Below, piece after piece: positions 1 through 11,800 of a stretch of 64,000 nt of DNA. The stretch lies in contig JAPYXD010000484.1 in the NCBI GenBank assembly GCA_030998225.1, forward strand, positions 4,650,001 to 4,714,000. Direction: 5' to 3'. Position numbers and translations under genes: made by a program. The notes under the pieces are model-generated. The model was not told where the DNA came from, made no database searches, and saw only the letters and a program-made list of their open reading frames with translations. Position 1 is the stretch's first letter; every line of letters starts with the position of its first letter. Source of the DNA: Diplolepis rosae (Eukaryota > Arthropoda > Insecta > Hymenoptera > Diplolepididae).

Positions 1-16
1 AATTCAAATATTAATA

Positions 17-53
17 ACGGCACACACTTTTTCCAGAGAAGTGTGTGTGCCGT
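17..53 (+). repeat. Stem-loop ACGGCACACAC / GTGTGTGTGCCGT
   Basis: An 11-bp stem with a 13-15 nt loop. It is conserved with 5088-5124 and lies about 134 bp before a hammerhead-like block in both places. One arm has an extra GT. Confidence 0.8.
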
Positions 54-145
54 CCAAGTTATGTGGTTCCCCAGAAAACGGAAAAGACAGGAAAATAATA
101 ACTTTTTTTATATACAAAATCACAATTTACCCAAGATTCAAAATA

Positions 146-180
146 AATCACTGATGAGGGCTCCGATTAGAGCCAAGGCG
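146..180 (+). ncRNA. Hammerhead-like motif, degraded
   Basis: CTGATGAG at 151-158 is followed by the stem GGCTC/GAGCC, but the required GAAA is AAGG. It is therefore expected to be inactive. Confidence 0.5.
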
Positions 181-217
181 TTTTATTATGTAAAACTGAT
201 TTGAATAAAGTTTGTTA

Positions 218-345
218 ACTTTAATATATTTTGATTGAAAAGTTATTAAATTTAATATGAATCCATATTAATTTTTTATAATATACAAATCTATTAATTA
301 TAATTTACCACTTGTAGATTAAAGTCTATTAAAATTAATAAGATT
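218..345 (+). mobile_element. Fragment of the AT-rich foldback family at 49338
   Basis: Blocks such as AGTTATTAAATTTAATAT and AATATACAAATCT, plus the ACTTGTAGATTAAAGTC region, recur at 49500-49640. No termini are preserved here. Confidence 0.55.
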
Positions 346-356
346 TTTAACAGTCT

Positions 357-610
357 ACACGGAAAAAAAAGTTCAATAAAGTTTATAGAACTGTTCAAGA
401 GTTGTGGATGCAGACATTTACGGAACCATGTTCTAGAAAATTGAAAGAACTTTTCAGAATAAAATGTAGAACTTTCAGCGACTTTTCCTGAATGTTACGC
501 ATTTTATTCTTAAAAATTTTGTAAATTTTCCAGAACTCTGTTCCGTAAATGTCTGTATCTCCAACTCTTAAACAGTTCTATAAACTTTACTAAACTATTT
601 TTTTCCGTGT
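357..610. mobile_element. Palindromic element, tip ACACGGAAAAAAA, word AGAACTTT
   Basis: The tips ACACGGAAAA and TTTTCCGTGT are inverted, and the arms (GTTTATAGAACTGTT and its complement; TTTACGGAAC / GTTCCGTAAA) pair along most of the 254 bp. No coding capacity. Confidence 0.85.
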
Positions 611-1407
611 ATCGGGAATTCGAGACATAGTACTTAAAATAACGACTTGAATTTGTTGCGAGATCTGGTACCTGTAATGTCTAAATTACAACAATTAGCT
701 GATACCTATAATCTAGTTTTAAAAAAATAGTAGAGTCTTGACGTGGTATACCCACACTGAGAGAAAGTATTGGTCGTGGTTACCCATTTTTTTTTTTTTT
801 TTTGTAAAAAAGGGTCACAAGTACCTTTTTCACTCTGTATCATCTAAACACCTTAGTTCTTACAGCTAGATTAACTGAGCAGCAATGATTAAAATTTTTA
901 GTAAAACTCACAAAATCCGATTAGACGGTCCGTTTTGTAGCCGAGACTATTTTCATGCATTCCCACATTGTATCGATCTTATAATACAAGTTACCAATAC
1001 GTTTTTCTAAAACTTACTAATTGCGTTAATTGTTATTACTATTTGTCCAGTTTAGTTATTAAAAAAATATATATTTTCCGACATAACGGAGAATAGTTGT
1101 TTTAAAAACTATTCCAATATCTTAATTAGAAACTGATGAATTTTTTCATCCGTACATGATTAAAATAGTATTTCCAACTTTTAAAAAAATGTTAAATTTA
1201 TCATTCAATCTATTTTATTTCGGTTAAAGTCGATAGAAACTTTCTTAGGTCAGAATTGTTTAGGAGAAAAACTTTTTAAATTATTTTTTTTTTAAATGTA
1301 ACAAAGGATGATAATTGTTGACATGTTTTTCATCACAAAATGCACAACAGTTTGAAATTATACTTTAAAATTACCATGACTTAATTCTTCTCATTTTGAT
1401 GAAAAAC

Positions 1408-1853
1408 TAATCTGTCAGATTCTTATATTCTTCTATGAATCATAATTAACAATTTTACTGGAGTTTTAACTTACCAATCTTTTACCAACATTGACAAATT
1501 TTATTTTGACTATTTTGACAATGGTTTTTAACCATTCTGTTTTTTGACTACAATTGTTAATGTTGTATCTCCGTTATTCTAAATTCTAAGGTAATCATAA
1601 TTTTTCTATTCTATTTAACTTACTTCATTGTCTATTTTAATTTCTGTTACGATTATAATTCTTTTCTGAATTTCCTATATTGATATTAATTTTTATCTTA
1701 TTATATTTTTTTATGTATGTAAATTTTTAAATTGTAATTTTTAATAAATGTAGGCCTTGAAGAGGAAGACTGTGCTGTCTTCGAAACGTTGGCCATATGA
1801 TAATAAACAACAACACTTGTATATCTAGTCCAGCTCAGTCATTTTCCTTATTT
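1408..1853 (+). mobile_element. Insertion inside the 754-2200 element carrying a hammerhead-like motif
   Basis: It is absent from the sister copy, where GATGAAAAAC runs straight into AAAAGC. Both edges carry TGAAAAAC, which could be a target duplication. Its 3' part has a Penelope-type ribozyme block. Confidence 0.6.
1753..1794 (+). ncRNA. Hammerhead-like motif with 6-bp stem II and GGCC stem I
   Basis: Stem I GGCC/GGCC (1753-1756/1791-1794), core UUGAAGAG, stem II GAAGAC/GTCTTC, GAAAC and cleavage triplet GUU. The first core base is U instead of the near-invariant C3, so activity is doubtful, but the layout matches Penelope-type hammerheads. Confidence 0.6.
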
Positions 1854-2239
1854 TGCTGAAAAACAAAAGCAAAATTTTAAGAAATCAATGTATATAACGA
1901 TTTCAAAACGATTAAAAACAGTTGATAAGCAGGTAAAATCTAATTCGCCTGTACAATTATTTCTTGAAGTTTGCTATTACCAAAGATTTATAATTACACG
2001 AAATATTTTATATGGAAATAAAATATTTACACTTCTCAAACTAAATGAATTTGATCAATTTTACAAAAAAAATGAGTAGCATACTTAGTTCCATAGACTT
2101 TTGAGGATTGGTAAGTTTTAGAAAATTTTTGGTACTGCTTACTAAAAATATACAGTTGTGACCTTTTAGTCAGTACAACTAATTGGATTCCTCTCAGTGC
2201 AGTCTAACCCTGGATCCTTAATAAAAGAAAAATGGTCCC

Positions 2240-2750
2240 TTAGCCAATCTGTGCCAGAGACAAGAAACTAGGCCTGAGCTGGTGACGTCGCGTCGTGAGG
2301 GCGATTATGAAGCGGCGCGTTTGCAGGAATGAAACAAATAGGCCGGCGACTTTCACCGCCGCGGTGTTCAGCTTCACTCCGCACGGTACCGCACCGCACC
2401 GCACCGCACCGCACCGCACCGTATGGAACGGCAGCGCAACGCACCGCACTTGGCCCAACACCCAGCAGTTCCAGGTTTCAGTTCAACTCAACATAGCATT
2501 ACCTCTCTTTTCAGGTGGGGGATACCTTGCTCGCCAGACACGAGACATACCTCAGAAGCGGACGTGTGAATTCTTTTCCCTGAGGTTGACCCGCGTACAC
2601 GTGATCTCGTCTCGAAGAATCTCTCGTTCTCCCGGTACCGCTATACTTAATCATTAAAATGGACACTGGTCCACTGTAAAATTTGAGCTCTAAGAAGCTG
2701 CGCGACCGCATGTGAAATGTTTGGATACCTGCGGGTGCGAAATTCTGACA
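2240..2750 (+). promoter_or_regulatory. GC-rich island: probable Duox promoter and 5'UTR
   Basis: Base composition changes abruptly from the AT-rich surroundings to CpG-rich sequence just before the Duox start codon. It contains a GCACC tandem and the initiator-like TCAGTT at 2478-2483, but no TATA box or paired downstream element is evident. Reading frames of 70-120 codons here come from the tandem repeat and GC content and are not taken as genes. Confidence 0.5.
2391..2420 (+). repeat. (GCACC)6 pentanucleotide tandem
   Basis: Six perfect GCACC units, with degenerate units extending to about 2381 and 2450. It sits in the presumed Duox promoter/5'UTR and is likely length-variable. Confidence 0.95.
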
Positions 2751-2829
2751 ATGGTACACTGGACGTCTCGTTTCACCGAGCTGTTTTGTGTGTTATGTGT
2801 CCTGTGGATATCTTTCACTCTTCACGTTC
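2751..2829 (+). CDS. Duox: Duox exon 1 (signal peptide)
   Basis: It encodes a hydrophobic leader rich in Leu, Val, Cys and Phe, as expected for an extracellular N-terminal domain. The donor is GTGAGT and the exon ends in phase 1. Non-coding 5' exons upstream cannot be excluded. Confidence 0.9.
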
Positions 2830-5800
2830 GTGAGTACCTCGATTATTAATCTAATTATTCATCAGACTAACTAAACCATTATTTATACTTATCTACTGAG
2901 TTTCTAGTTCAAATCATTCATCTACTTTATCGAGAAAATTGAGAGTTTTAAATGATTTTTATGTCTCTGAAGTGAGATTATTATTGAGCACGAGGTGGTT
3001 CCGCGTGGTAAAAGTTGAATATAGAAAGGTGATGTCTGTTATAGTGCTCCAAATCACTTTTAGAGAGAGACCACAAAAATTCCCTACTTAAGACATCTAA
3101 TGAGTTGCTTTTTAATTTATGTAGATATTCATTTTTCAATTAATCAAGAATTTGGACCCTGAGCCTCGAGTTATTCAACATTTATGACATTAATATTTTC
3201 GTTCACTACCTTGAACTTCGAGTTCTAAAATATATTTTCATTAAAATTAAAAATAGAATAATACCAATTTGTTTAATTAATATCACTTTATGAATTAAGA
3301 AGCAATTTTAAAAAATATAATAATTTATATTAGTTTTTATTTTATTTTAAAAAGTAAACTTATAATAGAAGAAATGAGTTTTCACGCTGAATAATGCAGG
3401 CATTTTGTTGATATATTGATACATTTACTTTCTAAATGAAATACCGGTTTTTCTTTCAGTAATGAAAGTACTTTATAATTTTTTATATGTTTGTAAAATC
3501 TACTTTCAGATTATAATTTCTTCTAAAGTTATTTTTGGCAAAAAATTAATTGTTCCATTCAACTTTTGAAGATTTCTAACTTGGTGCCAATTTTCACGCA
3601 ATTCTGGAAAATAAACAAGTATAATTCATTAATTATTTTTGGATCCTTTGGAAATTTAAAATACTTGGACGCATTATGATGATATTGACCAACCCACGAT
3701 TAAACCGGTCTTTTTAATTTTTTTCCGTTTCCATGGCAAACACTTGACTTTACTTCCGTGAAGCAAACGTGACGAATTTGAAACAATAATATTGTTTAAA
3801 CTAGAATATTCGATACACTTTTTTTCAAGCAGCCTCAATCAAATAAGTCAATCATTTTAAATAAAAGGCAGTTAGTGTTTATTGTAAATATTAGTGATGA
3901 AACAAATAACAAGATAATTAATTTTAATTTGAAGAATTAATAATTTATTTTAATGAAGAGAAGTTAGCTTAAATTTGTCACCTTAAGTGCCAACAGTGAA
4001 ATCTTCCCGTTTACGGACAATTGGCACGTACTTCTGCCGAAGAATGTCCGCTTGTTTAACGATTTGCATTGACGTGAGGTTACTTGTATGGATACGATTA
4101 TCAGAAATACCTTTTTTATATAAAAAATCTCGAGAATAACTTTTTTTTTATAATCAACAAAAAGAGATAATTATTTTTTATTTTTCAAATTATCAATTTA
4201 GAAGTTGCAAATTTAAAAAATAATTCCAGCAAGTAGTCTTACATATACTAATTAAAATTTAATGTGTTTTCCAACATTTATTGAGATCAAATTTTTATAA
4301 ATATGTAAACAAAGTCATATTTGTATTTAAATAAAACTAATAAGTAAAAATCATTTGGAGTAGAATTAATTTAAATTTAATTAAATCAATTCGGTTCCAC
4401 AATAAAAATAAATTTATACATGAAAATAAATTATTAATAACATTTCACCCATAAATTAAAAAGGTTGCAACTCCATAACGAGTAGTCGATCAAAATATTC
4501 TCTCTCGTAGTAAAATGATTATAATCAATTTAATGCCAGGAATTATTACCAATTTGGTATTTGTATATTGTATAAATATGTATATATATGCGTCCATAAT
4601 CTCGATTTCATATTGTACTAAGATTACTGATCTGCTCATTAACAAAAGTTTAAGGTTGAAAACAAGTGCTTTATATTTACATCTGTTTACATTCGAGAAC
4701 GGGTACATCTACAAAATAAATACGTGATATTATTGGTGGTTAGGGAGAGAGGTTAGGAGTCCCAATCCTTTTATTAGCTCATAATTACATATTTCCTTAA
4801 TGAAATCTTATCTATATATTAATTAATTTCTTATTTGTACGATTACGTTCAATGTGCTTTATATCACTATTGAATATATTTTTTCTACCAGCAGGTCATA
4901 AAGTGGATTTTATTGCTCCCTGCGGGACAAAAAAATCCATTTATTAACCCCCCAGTAGAAAAAAAATCGTTTACAATATGGGAAAAACATTTTTTTTACT
5001 AGCGGGTCATAAAGTGGGTTTTATTGCCCCGTGCGGGGCAAACAATAGTATATTGTACAACTAGGGAGAATAAATGTTTTCCCCGTGAACGGCACACACT
5101 TCTCAGTAAAAAGTGTGTGCCGTTGAAGTTATGTGGTTCAGCAGAAAACGGAAAAGGTAAAAAAGGAAAAAACGGAAAAATAATAACTTCTTTTATATAC
5201 AAAAACATAATTTTCTCAATGTTCAAAATAAATCACTGACGAGGGATCTGATCAGAGCCGAAACGTCTGATTATATAAAACTCCGAGTTTTTATTAACTT
5301 TGGACCCTAAAGCCAACTATCAACATCAACATATATCTTCAATTAATATAAGTTACGGAAAGAAACTTCCATTACATGTAATGAAAGTTTAATATAGAAA
5401 TTTCTTACAGTGTACTATATCACACTGTTGGAAATTTCTAGCGTAATTTCCGGAAACACTTGACATAAGTTTTATTCAGTTAGATTTTTTGCTAGCGAGT
5501 CATAAAGTGGATTTTATTTCCCCGTGTGGCGCAAACAATAGTATATTGTGCAACTAGGGAAAATAAATGTTTTCCTCGTGTCGCACACGATTTTTTTCTA
5601 CTAGGGGGTCAGAAAATGGATTTGTTTGTCCCGAACGGGGCAATAAAATCCACTTTATGACCTGCTAGTATAAGAATACGTTTTCTGACCCCCTAGTAGA
5701 AAAAAAACCGTGTGCGACACCGGAAAAACATTTTTTTTTCGCTAATTGTACATTATACTAAATATATTTTACTCGCATGATTGTAGCCCTCGCTTTGCTC

Positions 5801-8800
5801 GGGCATCAAACTTCACACTCGCAAAATAAACTTTTTTTCCCTACACAGGGAAAAAGGATTTGATTAAATGAAAGAAAATAACTTGTTTGAAAGGCTTTTT
5901 TTGATTCAAACAAAAGATGTATATGAAACAAGTAACATTTGTTCGGTTCAAATAAAATATCTTTGGGACAAATAAATATTGGTTTAAATCAAATAAATTA
6001 TTCTTTGAAACAAAGAAATTAATGGATTGATATATGATCAAAGATATGATTTGTTTGATTTATGGCAGAAATTGATTCAATTTCAACAAATTTTCAATTG
6101 GTTCAAAGATACTTTGTTTGAATGAAACAAATTATATTCAATGTAAATAAATCACTTCTTTAATGGGTTTCATCACCTTTGAGCCTCCAAAAATAGTGTC
6201 ATTTTTATAATTTATTTTCAGGCAGATAACTAAATGTAAAGCAATTAAAATTTATAGAGTTTACTAACTAATATATTAACTTCATAAAAAAAAATTTTTC
6301 GTCAAGAAATGCAAAATGGCGGCTGAGTATTACCGTGTCCAAAAAAAAAAAAATTTATTTCGGAGGTCGTCCGTAGCAAGAAATTCTAAAAATTGAGATT
6401 TGCATTTGGAACAAAAAAACAAATTTTTTCCTAATGTTTATAAGATTTCCCAGTGAAGTACCCAAGTTTATAAAAAAATATTCATTTTTAAAAAAATGGT
6501 GAGCATTTGAATGTAATACTCGATTATCGCCCAACAAAGCGACCTTAATTTGTCAAACAAATAAACAATTGTCAACCGATCTTAAAAATCGTATGTACTC
6601 TACTAGATAATTTAATAATATTTTATTTTAAACAAGATTCGTGTATTGGGCATCATTTTTAGGACCCTAAGGGACCTTTTTATGCAATAAAAAAAATTAT
6701 TTTTTGAAAATGCAAAGGTGATGACATCCCTTAAATCAAAGAGTCTTTCGAACAAATAATTTTCTTTGATTCAATCAAATATTGTTTCTGAGTGTAGTTG
6801 CACAATATACTATTCTGATATCCAAAAAGAGGGTTTTTTCAATCCTGTTTGCCCATCTGTTGTTGTCATCGTTATCGTCTGTGGGCACGATAATTTTAGA
6901 AAAAATAATTTACACATTTTTTGATTTTCCGTTTTAATTTGAAAAAACGTAATTCAAAATAATAAACTTCTTTTTTAGCCAATCTATGCGACTTATGAAA
7001 AAAACTTTTGAATGTGAAATGGTTTGCTTATAAAAGGTCTACAAATTACTTTCATGACATTTTTTAATCGGACCAAAATTAACAAAGTTAAATTATTTTA
7101 AAACTATGTACGAAAAGATATTAAGAAGTAAAATTATCTGCCTCAGAGAGATCTAAAAATTTAATTTGGATTATTTTTTTATGAGACGCAGTGTTTCCAT
7201 TTCAATTGTGAAAAATGTTATTTACTAATTTTAGAAATGTAAAATTTAAGTTCATTCAAAATAATTTTTGTAGAATTTTTTACTGTGAAAACTCTAATGC
7301 AATTGCATTTTATTTAAAACGCGAGTAATTAATGCTACTTAATCATTTTATGTAAAGTAGAATTATTTTTCAATTTAATTAATTTTATTGTCAATAAATA
7401 GCTAAATGCCAGAAATCGTTATTTTGCAAGTTGGAATTAGAGTTTTAAATTGAAGTTATATTTTCCGTAGAGAAAGTTTCTTTACCGTGACGTAAGAATT
7501 GCGTGAGATCGATGAGTTGAATAATTGGCATCGTAGTTGATAAATTGTTGCTACTCGTGTTGCATTCGTCATCGGACGTACATAATAAGAAGTTACTTAA
7601 AGTGGTTGTGCACTCAAAAAATTGCTGCATCCAAACTCAACACATAATTCGCTTCATCTGGATACATATTTTTTCAATAATATATTTCCATTTTAGAAAT
7701 CCTGAGATTGCTATAAGTTACCTTGAACATAAGTGTTTATTTTTTTTTATCTAAATATGTAGTAATAAATTAATGAAAATCATTATGTAGTTAGGCAATC
7801 GCATTTTACATAGCGACCAAGGATTCTTCGCGCATTAGTTTGCTAGTAAGAGGGGCATTGCGAGATGTCTTTTAATGTATCTCTTTATTCCATGCCTTTG
7901 AAGATCCGCGCTATCCAATGGAAAAATAATGACATGAGGAGGGATTCATCTTATTGCCTAACTTTATAATAATAATTCAAAATGAAAGTGCTGGATTTTC
8001 ATGATATACCTATTTTTTTGCAATACGTTGCAATACGAGTCAATGCTCTTCAGGCTCGTCGACCTCCTTTGTCTTGAGCATTTCCGGTAATCGAAATCGA
8101 ATTTATGACGCTAAGAGGAATTAGCATTATTGTGAGCCTGTGAAGTAAATTTACGATCTTCGGATGTGATTTGAGCGTTTGCAGCTGTAAGGCGTTGAAT
8201 CGTGCAATAAATTTTCATACAGATTTCACTACGTCCGTGATATATGTATGTACAATGTATAATAATCAGTAGATATTACTGGAACAGACACGCATTTTAA
8301 TGAACTATAATTAAGCATAGTTCAAATGAAGTTGTAAATTTTATTCCATGTTCAGCTTTCTAAATTTAATTGTTTTTGAATCTATAATTAATAAGTTAAA
8401 TTCTTTTGATTTTGTTTTATAAATTGTACTTTATTTTAGCTAATAAAGGTATTAGAAATGCACAAAATTGAGACGTTCAGGTATTAAAATGAATTTGAAG
8501 CTTTACAAAATTGAGACCTTATAAAATCTTAGACAATCTTGTGCATTATAATTTACATACACAAAGACGAGTTTGGTTAATGATTGTAAATTACAGTTCG
8601 GAGAAAGAACTTTTTCACATGAACTTTTCGAATTGAATGCATGAAAGTGAGTGAGAATGAGACATTTCTTATAATTTTCAGGAGCCTTGCACGCCTATAC
8701 AGAAAAGCAGAGGTATGATGGATGGTACAATAATTTGGCGCACCCTGACTGGGGATCAGTTGGCAAGTATCAATTATGTCGATTTTTATTTTATACCTAA

Positions 8801-11800
8801 AATATAAAACGTTCAAAGGGTTAATAATTAATAATAACAAATTGATTTAAATTATCTATTAGTTCGAGAAGTAATAAAATAATAATTATAGATATACACC
8901 CAGAAAAAAGTTTCTTTGATTCAAAAAAATTTCTTGATTGTTTTTTTTTTTTCTTTGAATTTAAGAAATAAATGTCTGTGCATCAGACGAATAAGTACAT
9001 GTGTAATGTGATTGACAGAAATATTTTTTATTTAATTTAAAGAAAAAAATTGTGCTCGTTCAAGGTAATAAAATTAAATAAATTATTTCTTAAGTTTTTT
9101 CTCGTATTGTATTTAAAATAAATTATTTTATTTTAAATTAAATAAATAATGTTAAAAATATAATTTCTTTCATTTAAAAAAGACTAAAAAGGTGATTTCT
9201 TAAAATCAAATAAATTTATATCTGTACTAAAAGGATTTTTACTTCAAATTGAATAAATGAAGTTAAAAAACGATTTAAATTTAAATAAAACTTTTTTTTG
9301 GGTGTAGGTACACTACTGTGCAAAAGTCGCTGGGCACTTGTTTTTAACCATTCACATAAAAGCTTCTAATTTATAAAATACCTCACAATGAATTTATTCC
9401 TTAGAATAGCATGGAAGATAATAAAATCCTTCATTCAATGACCCCAAAACGAAGTGTTTTAGTCAATTATTAACGAAGATATTGCGAAAAATATCAAGAT
9501 TTCAAAGTTTTCTTGAATTTTAAACAACTCTTGAAACAATGAACATTTTTGAACTTTTCTCAGCTTATTATAATGGTAAATTTACATAGATTATTAGCAA
9601 TGTATCAAAAATATTTTGATAGATTTTTTCTTGATACTATTAAAGTTATAATTTATAAAACAAAATTGTGAGAATACAGAGGATTTTTATACTTGAAAAA
9701 TGGATTTTGAAAATTATAAAAATTGATAATATGAAAAAAAATACAAAGCATTATTAAAAAATACAAGAAATTTGTTTTCATCATTTCTTTCATAAATAAT
9801 TTTACAAATTTTAAGTTTTACAACTTTTTCGTTCTGAGCTCAGATTTTTGCTGCATTCAAGAAAAAATGATTATAATCTACTTGTTACATTACTAACATT
9901 CTACGTAAATCTCATTTTGAAACGAGTCAAGAAAAATTTTAAAATATCCATTATTTCAAGAGTTATTTAAAATTTCAAGAAGCTTTGAATTTTTGCTTTT
10001 TTAGCAATATATTTGTTAACAATGGACTAAAATATTTCGTTTTGGGGTGATTAAATGCAGAATTTCGTTACTTTTCATGTTATTCTAAGAAAACAATTCG
10101 TTGTTAGGTATTTTATAAATTAGCAGCTTTTAAGTGAATAGTTAAAATCAAGTGCCCGGCGGCTTTTGCACAGTAGTGTAGTTGATTAATAATAAATAAT
10201 CAATAAGGTAAAATTAATAACAAATCTCTTTGTAGATAGTAGGCTAATACGAAAAGTGCCAGCTGCCTACACAGATGGAGTTTACATGATGGCAGGTCAG
10301 GACAGGCCTTCGCCTCGAAAACTCAGTGACCTCTTCATGCAGGGAGATGATGGACTACCATCCATCAAAAACAGAACTGCCCTTTTCGCTTTTTTTGGTA
10401 ATTACATAAAAATATCACATCTTCATTATTAAGTATAACGGTTTTGAGAAAGATTCTTGAAAAAGGGAACTAAGTACAGTTACATTTATCTAGAGAGTGA
10501 CCGAGCATAGTTAAGGTAGTTTTCATCCACGAAAATTAGACCTCAGGCAAAAATAGATAATTTTGCTTTCAATAATAGCAATATTATTATTGAAGGGCTA
10601 TTTTGAAAGTAAAAAAATTATTTTACATGTAAAAAATTTGGAACACAAAAAAATAATTTTATTAATAAATTTTATTTTTGACCCAACTTTTTTTCTTATC
10701 GCTTCTTGCCAAATTTAAAAAAATTATGCGATTCTAATAAATCATGAATCATTTTTTCAAAGAAAAGATTTCCCACAGCTTCACCGTTTTTGAATTTTAA
10801 AAATAAATTCTCTAATGGCTCAAACTATTAAAAAACATTTTCCAAAACGAAATTTTTATAAACAAATTGCTGAATTTGATAATAATTTATTTATTTTCGA
10901 AAAATGGAAATGGTTAAGTTGTAGGGAATCTTTTTCTTGGAAAAGTGATTTGTATTTTATTAAAATCGCATAATTTTTTAAGATTTGGTAAGAAGCGATA
11001 AGAAAAAAAGTTGGGGCAAAAATAAAATTTATTAATAAAATTATTTTTCTGCATTTCAAATTTTGTTCATGGAAATTAATCTTTTCTCTTCCAAAATAGC
11101 CCTTCAATAATAATATTGCTATTCTTGAAAGCAAAATTATCTATTTTTGCCTGAGGTCTGATTTTCGTGGATCAACTACCTTAACTGAAACTATAAATCT
11201 GTATTCCTTAAAATAATGAAGAAAGTTTGAAAAGTCAGACCTTGATTTATGAAATCAAAACTACAGTAATATTTTCATATAATTAAATAGCTCCATAAGG
11301 GATATATGAATAAGGTATAAGTTGAAAAACTTAGCAACCCCAAATTTTGCACCAATGCGCTATCAAGTCAATAACAGAGCTTTTTGTCTTTAAATTTTTA
11401 CGATAGACTTTGCCTTAAAACAATAATAAACGTTTTCTAAATCTTCAAAAGTAATTTTATACAGAGAGTGCTTCTGTAAAGCATTATTGTCCTCTGAACA
11501 GTTTTTTTCATGCTGATTTTTGGGATTTAATAAAAAAGAACTATTAGAGATATTATTATGAAATATAGCACCACTCTGTCGTTGGCTATATCTAGTCAAC
11601 CATCTTAGATTACAAAATTTTTGAATCAGATTCGGATTTTGTAATCCTGAAAAACCTGGAAACACCAGCTTTCCTGTAATTACCCCTTTCAAAAGCCGCC
11701 CTCGTTAAAGGGTTAAAGGTATGTTGTGAACATTAGCACAACCCTATTGAAAATTCTGACGTAAGCAAGGACGTTGAAAATTACATGAGAAACTACGTCA

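Larger units (their letters stand above)
1..200 (+). mobile_element. Penelope-type terminal repeat fragment, cut by the window edge
   Basis: It shares a hairpin, an AT-rich spacer with AACGGAAAA-like runs, and a hammerhead-like block with the copy at 5085-5330. No reverse transcriptase or GIY-YIG reading frame is present. Assignment to Penelope-like elements rests on the ribozyme block and is an inference. Confidence 0.5.
754..2200. mobile_element. CACTGAGAG-tipped element, long copy with insertion
   Basis: The inverted ends ACACTGAGAG/CTCTCAGTG bound about 1.45 kb that aligns with the 0.9-kb copy at 52731-53639. Relative to that copy it carries about 446 extra bases (near 1408-1853). A 63-codon reading frame inside is not conserved between copies. 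Confidence 0.8.
5085..5330 (+). mobile_element. Penelope-type terminal repeat fragment with hairpin and hammerhead
   Basis: It aligns with 1-200 over the hairpin, A-rich middle and ribozyme block, then continues into GGACCCTAAAGCCAACT, a block also found beside the hammerheads at 41560 and 42310. It sits sense-oriented in Duox intron 1. Confidence 0.65.
4877..5745. mobile_element. Nested foldback element, word CATAAAGTGGATTTTATT
   Basis: The block TCATAAAGTGGATTTTATT followed by CCCCG occurs at about 4896, 5007 and 5492, and inverted at about 5640. CTACTAG followed by an A-run, and ACAATAGTATATTGT, also recur. The Penelope-type fragment (5085-5330) is inserted within it, which splits the palindrome. 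No coding capacity. Confidence 0.65.

Noticed and set aside
1888..2079. 63-codon frame in the CACTGAGAG element
   Set aside because: The sister copy at 53310-53510 breaks the frame, so it is not a conserved transposon protein.
2240..2759. Reading frames of 73-120 codons on both strands
   Set aside because: They are caused by GC-rich composition and the GCACC tandem, and both strands are equally open.
8767..8772. GT donor for Duox exon 2 (GTATCA) or GTTGGC at 8760
   Set aside because: Both lead to a stop at the start of exon 3; only the GC donor keeps the conserved reading.
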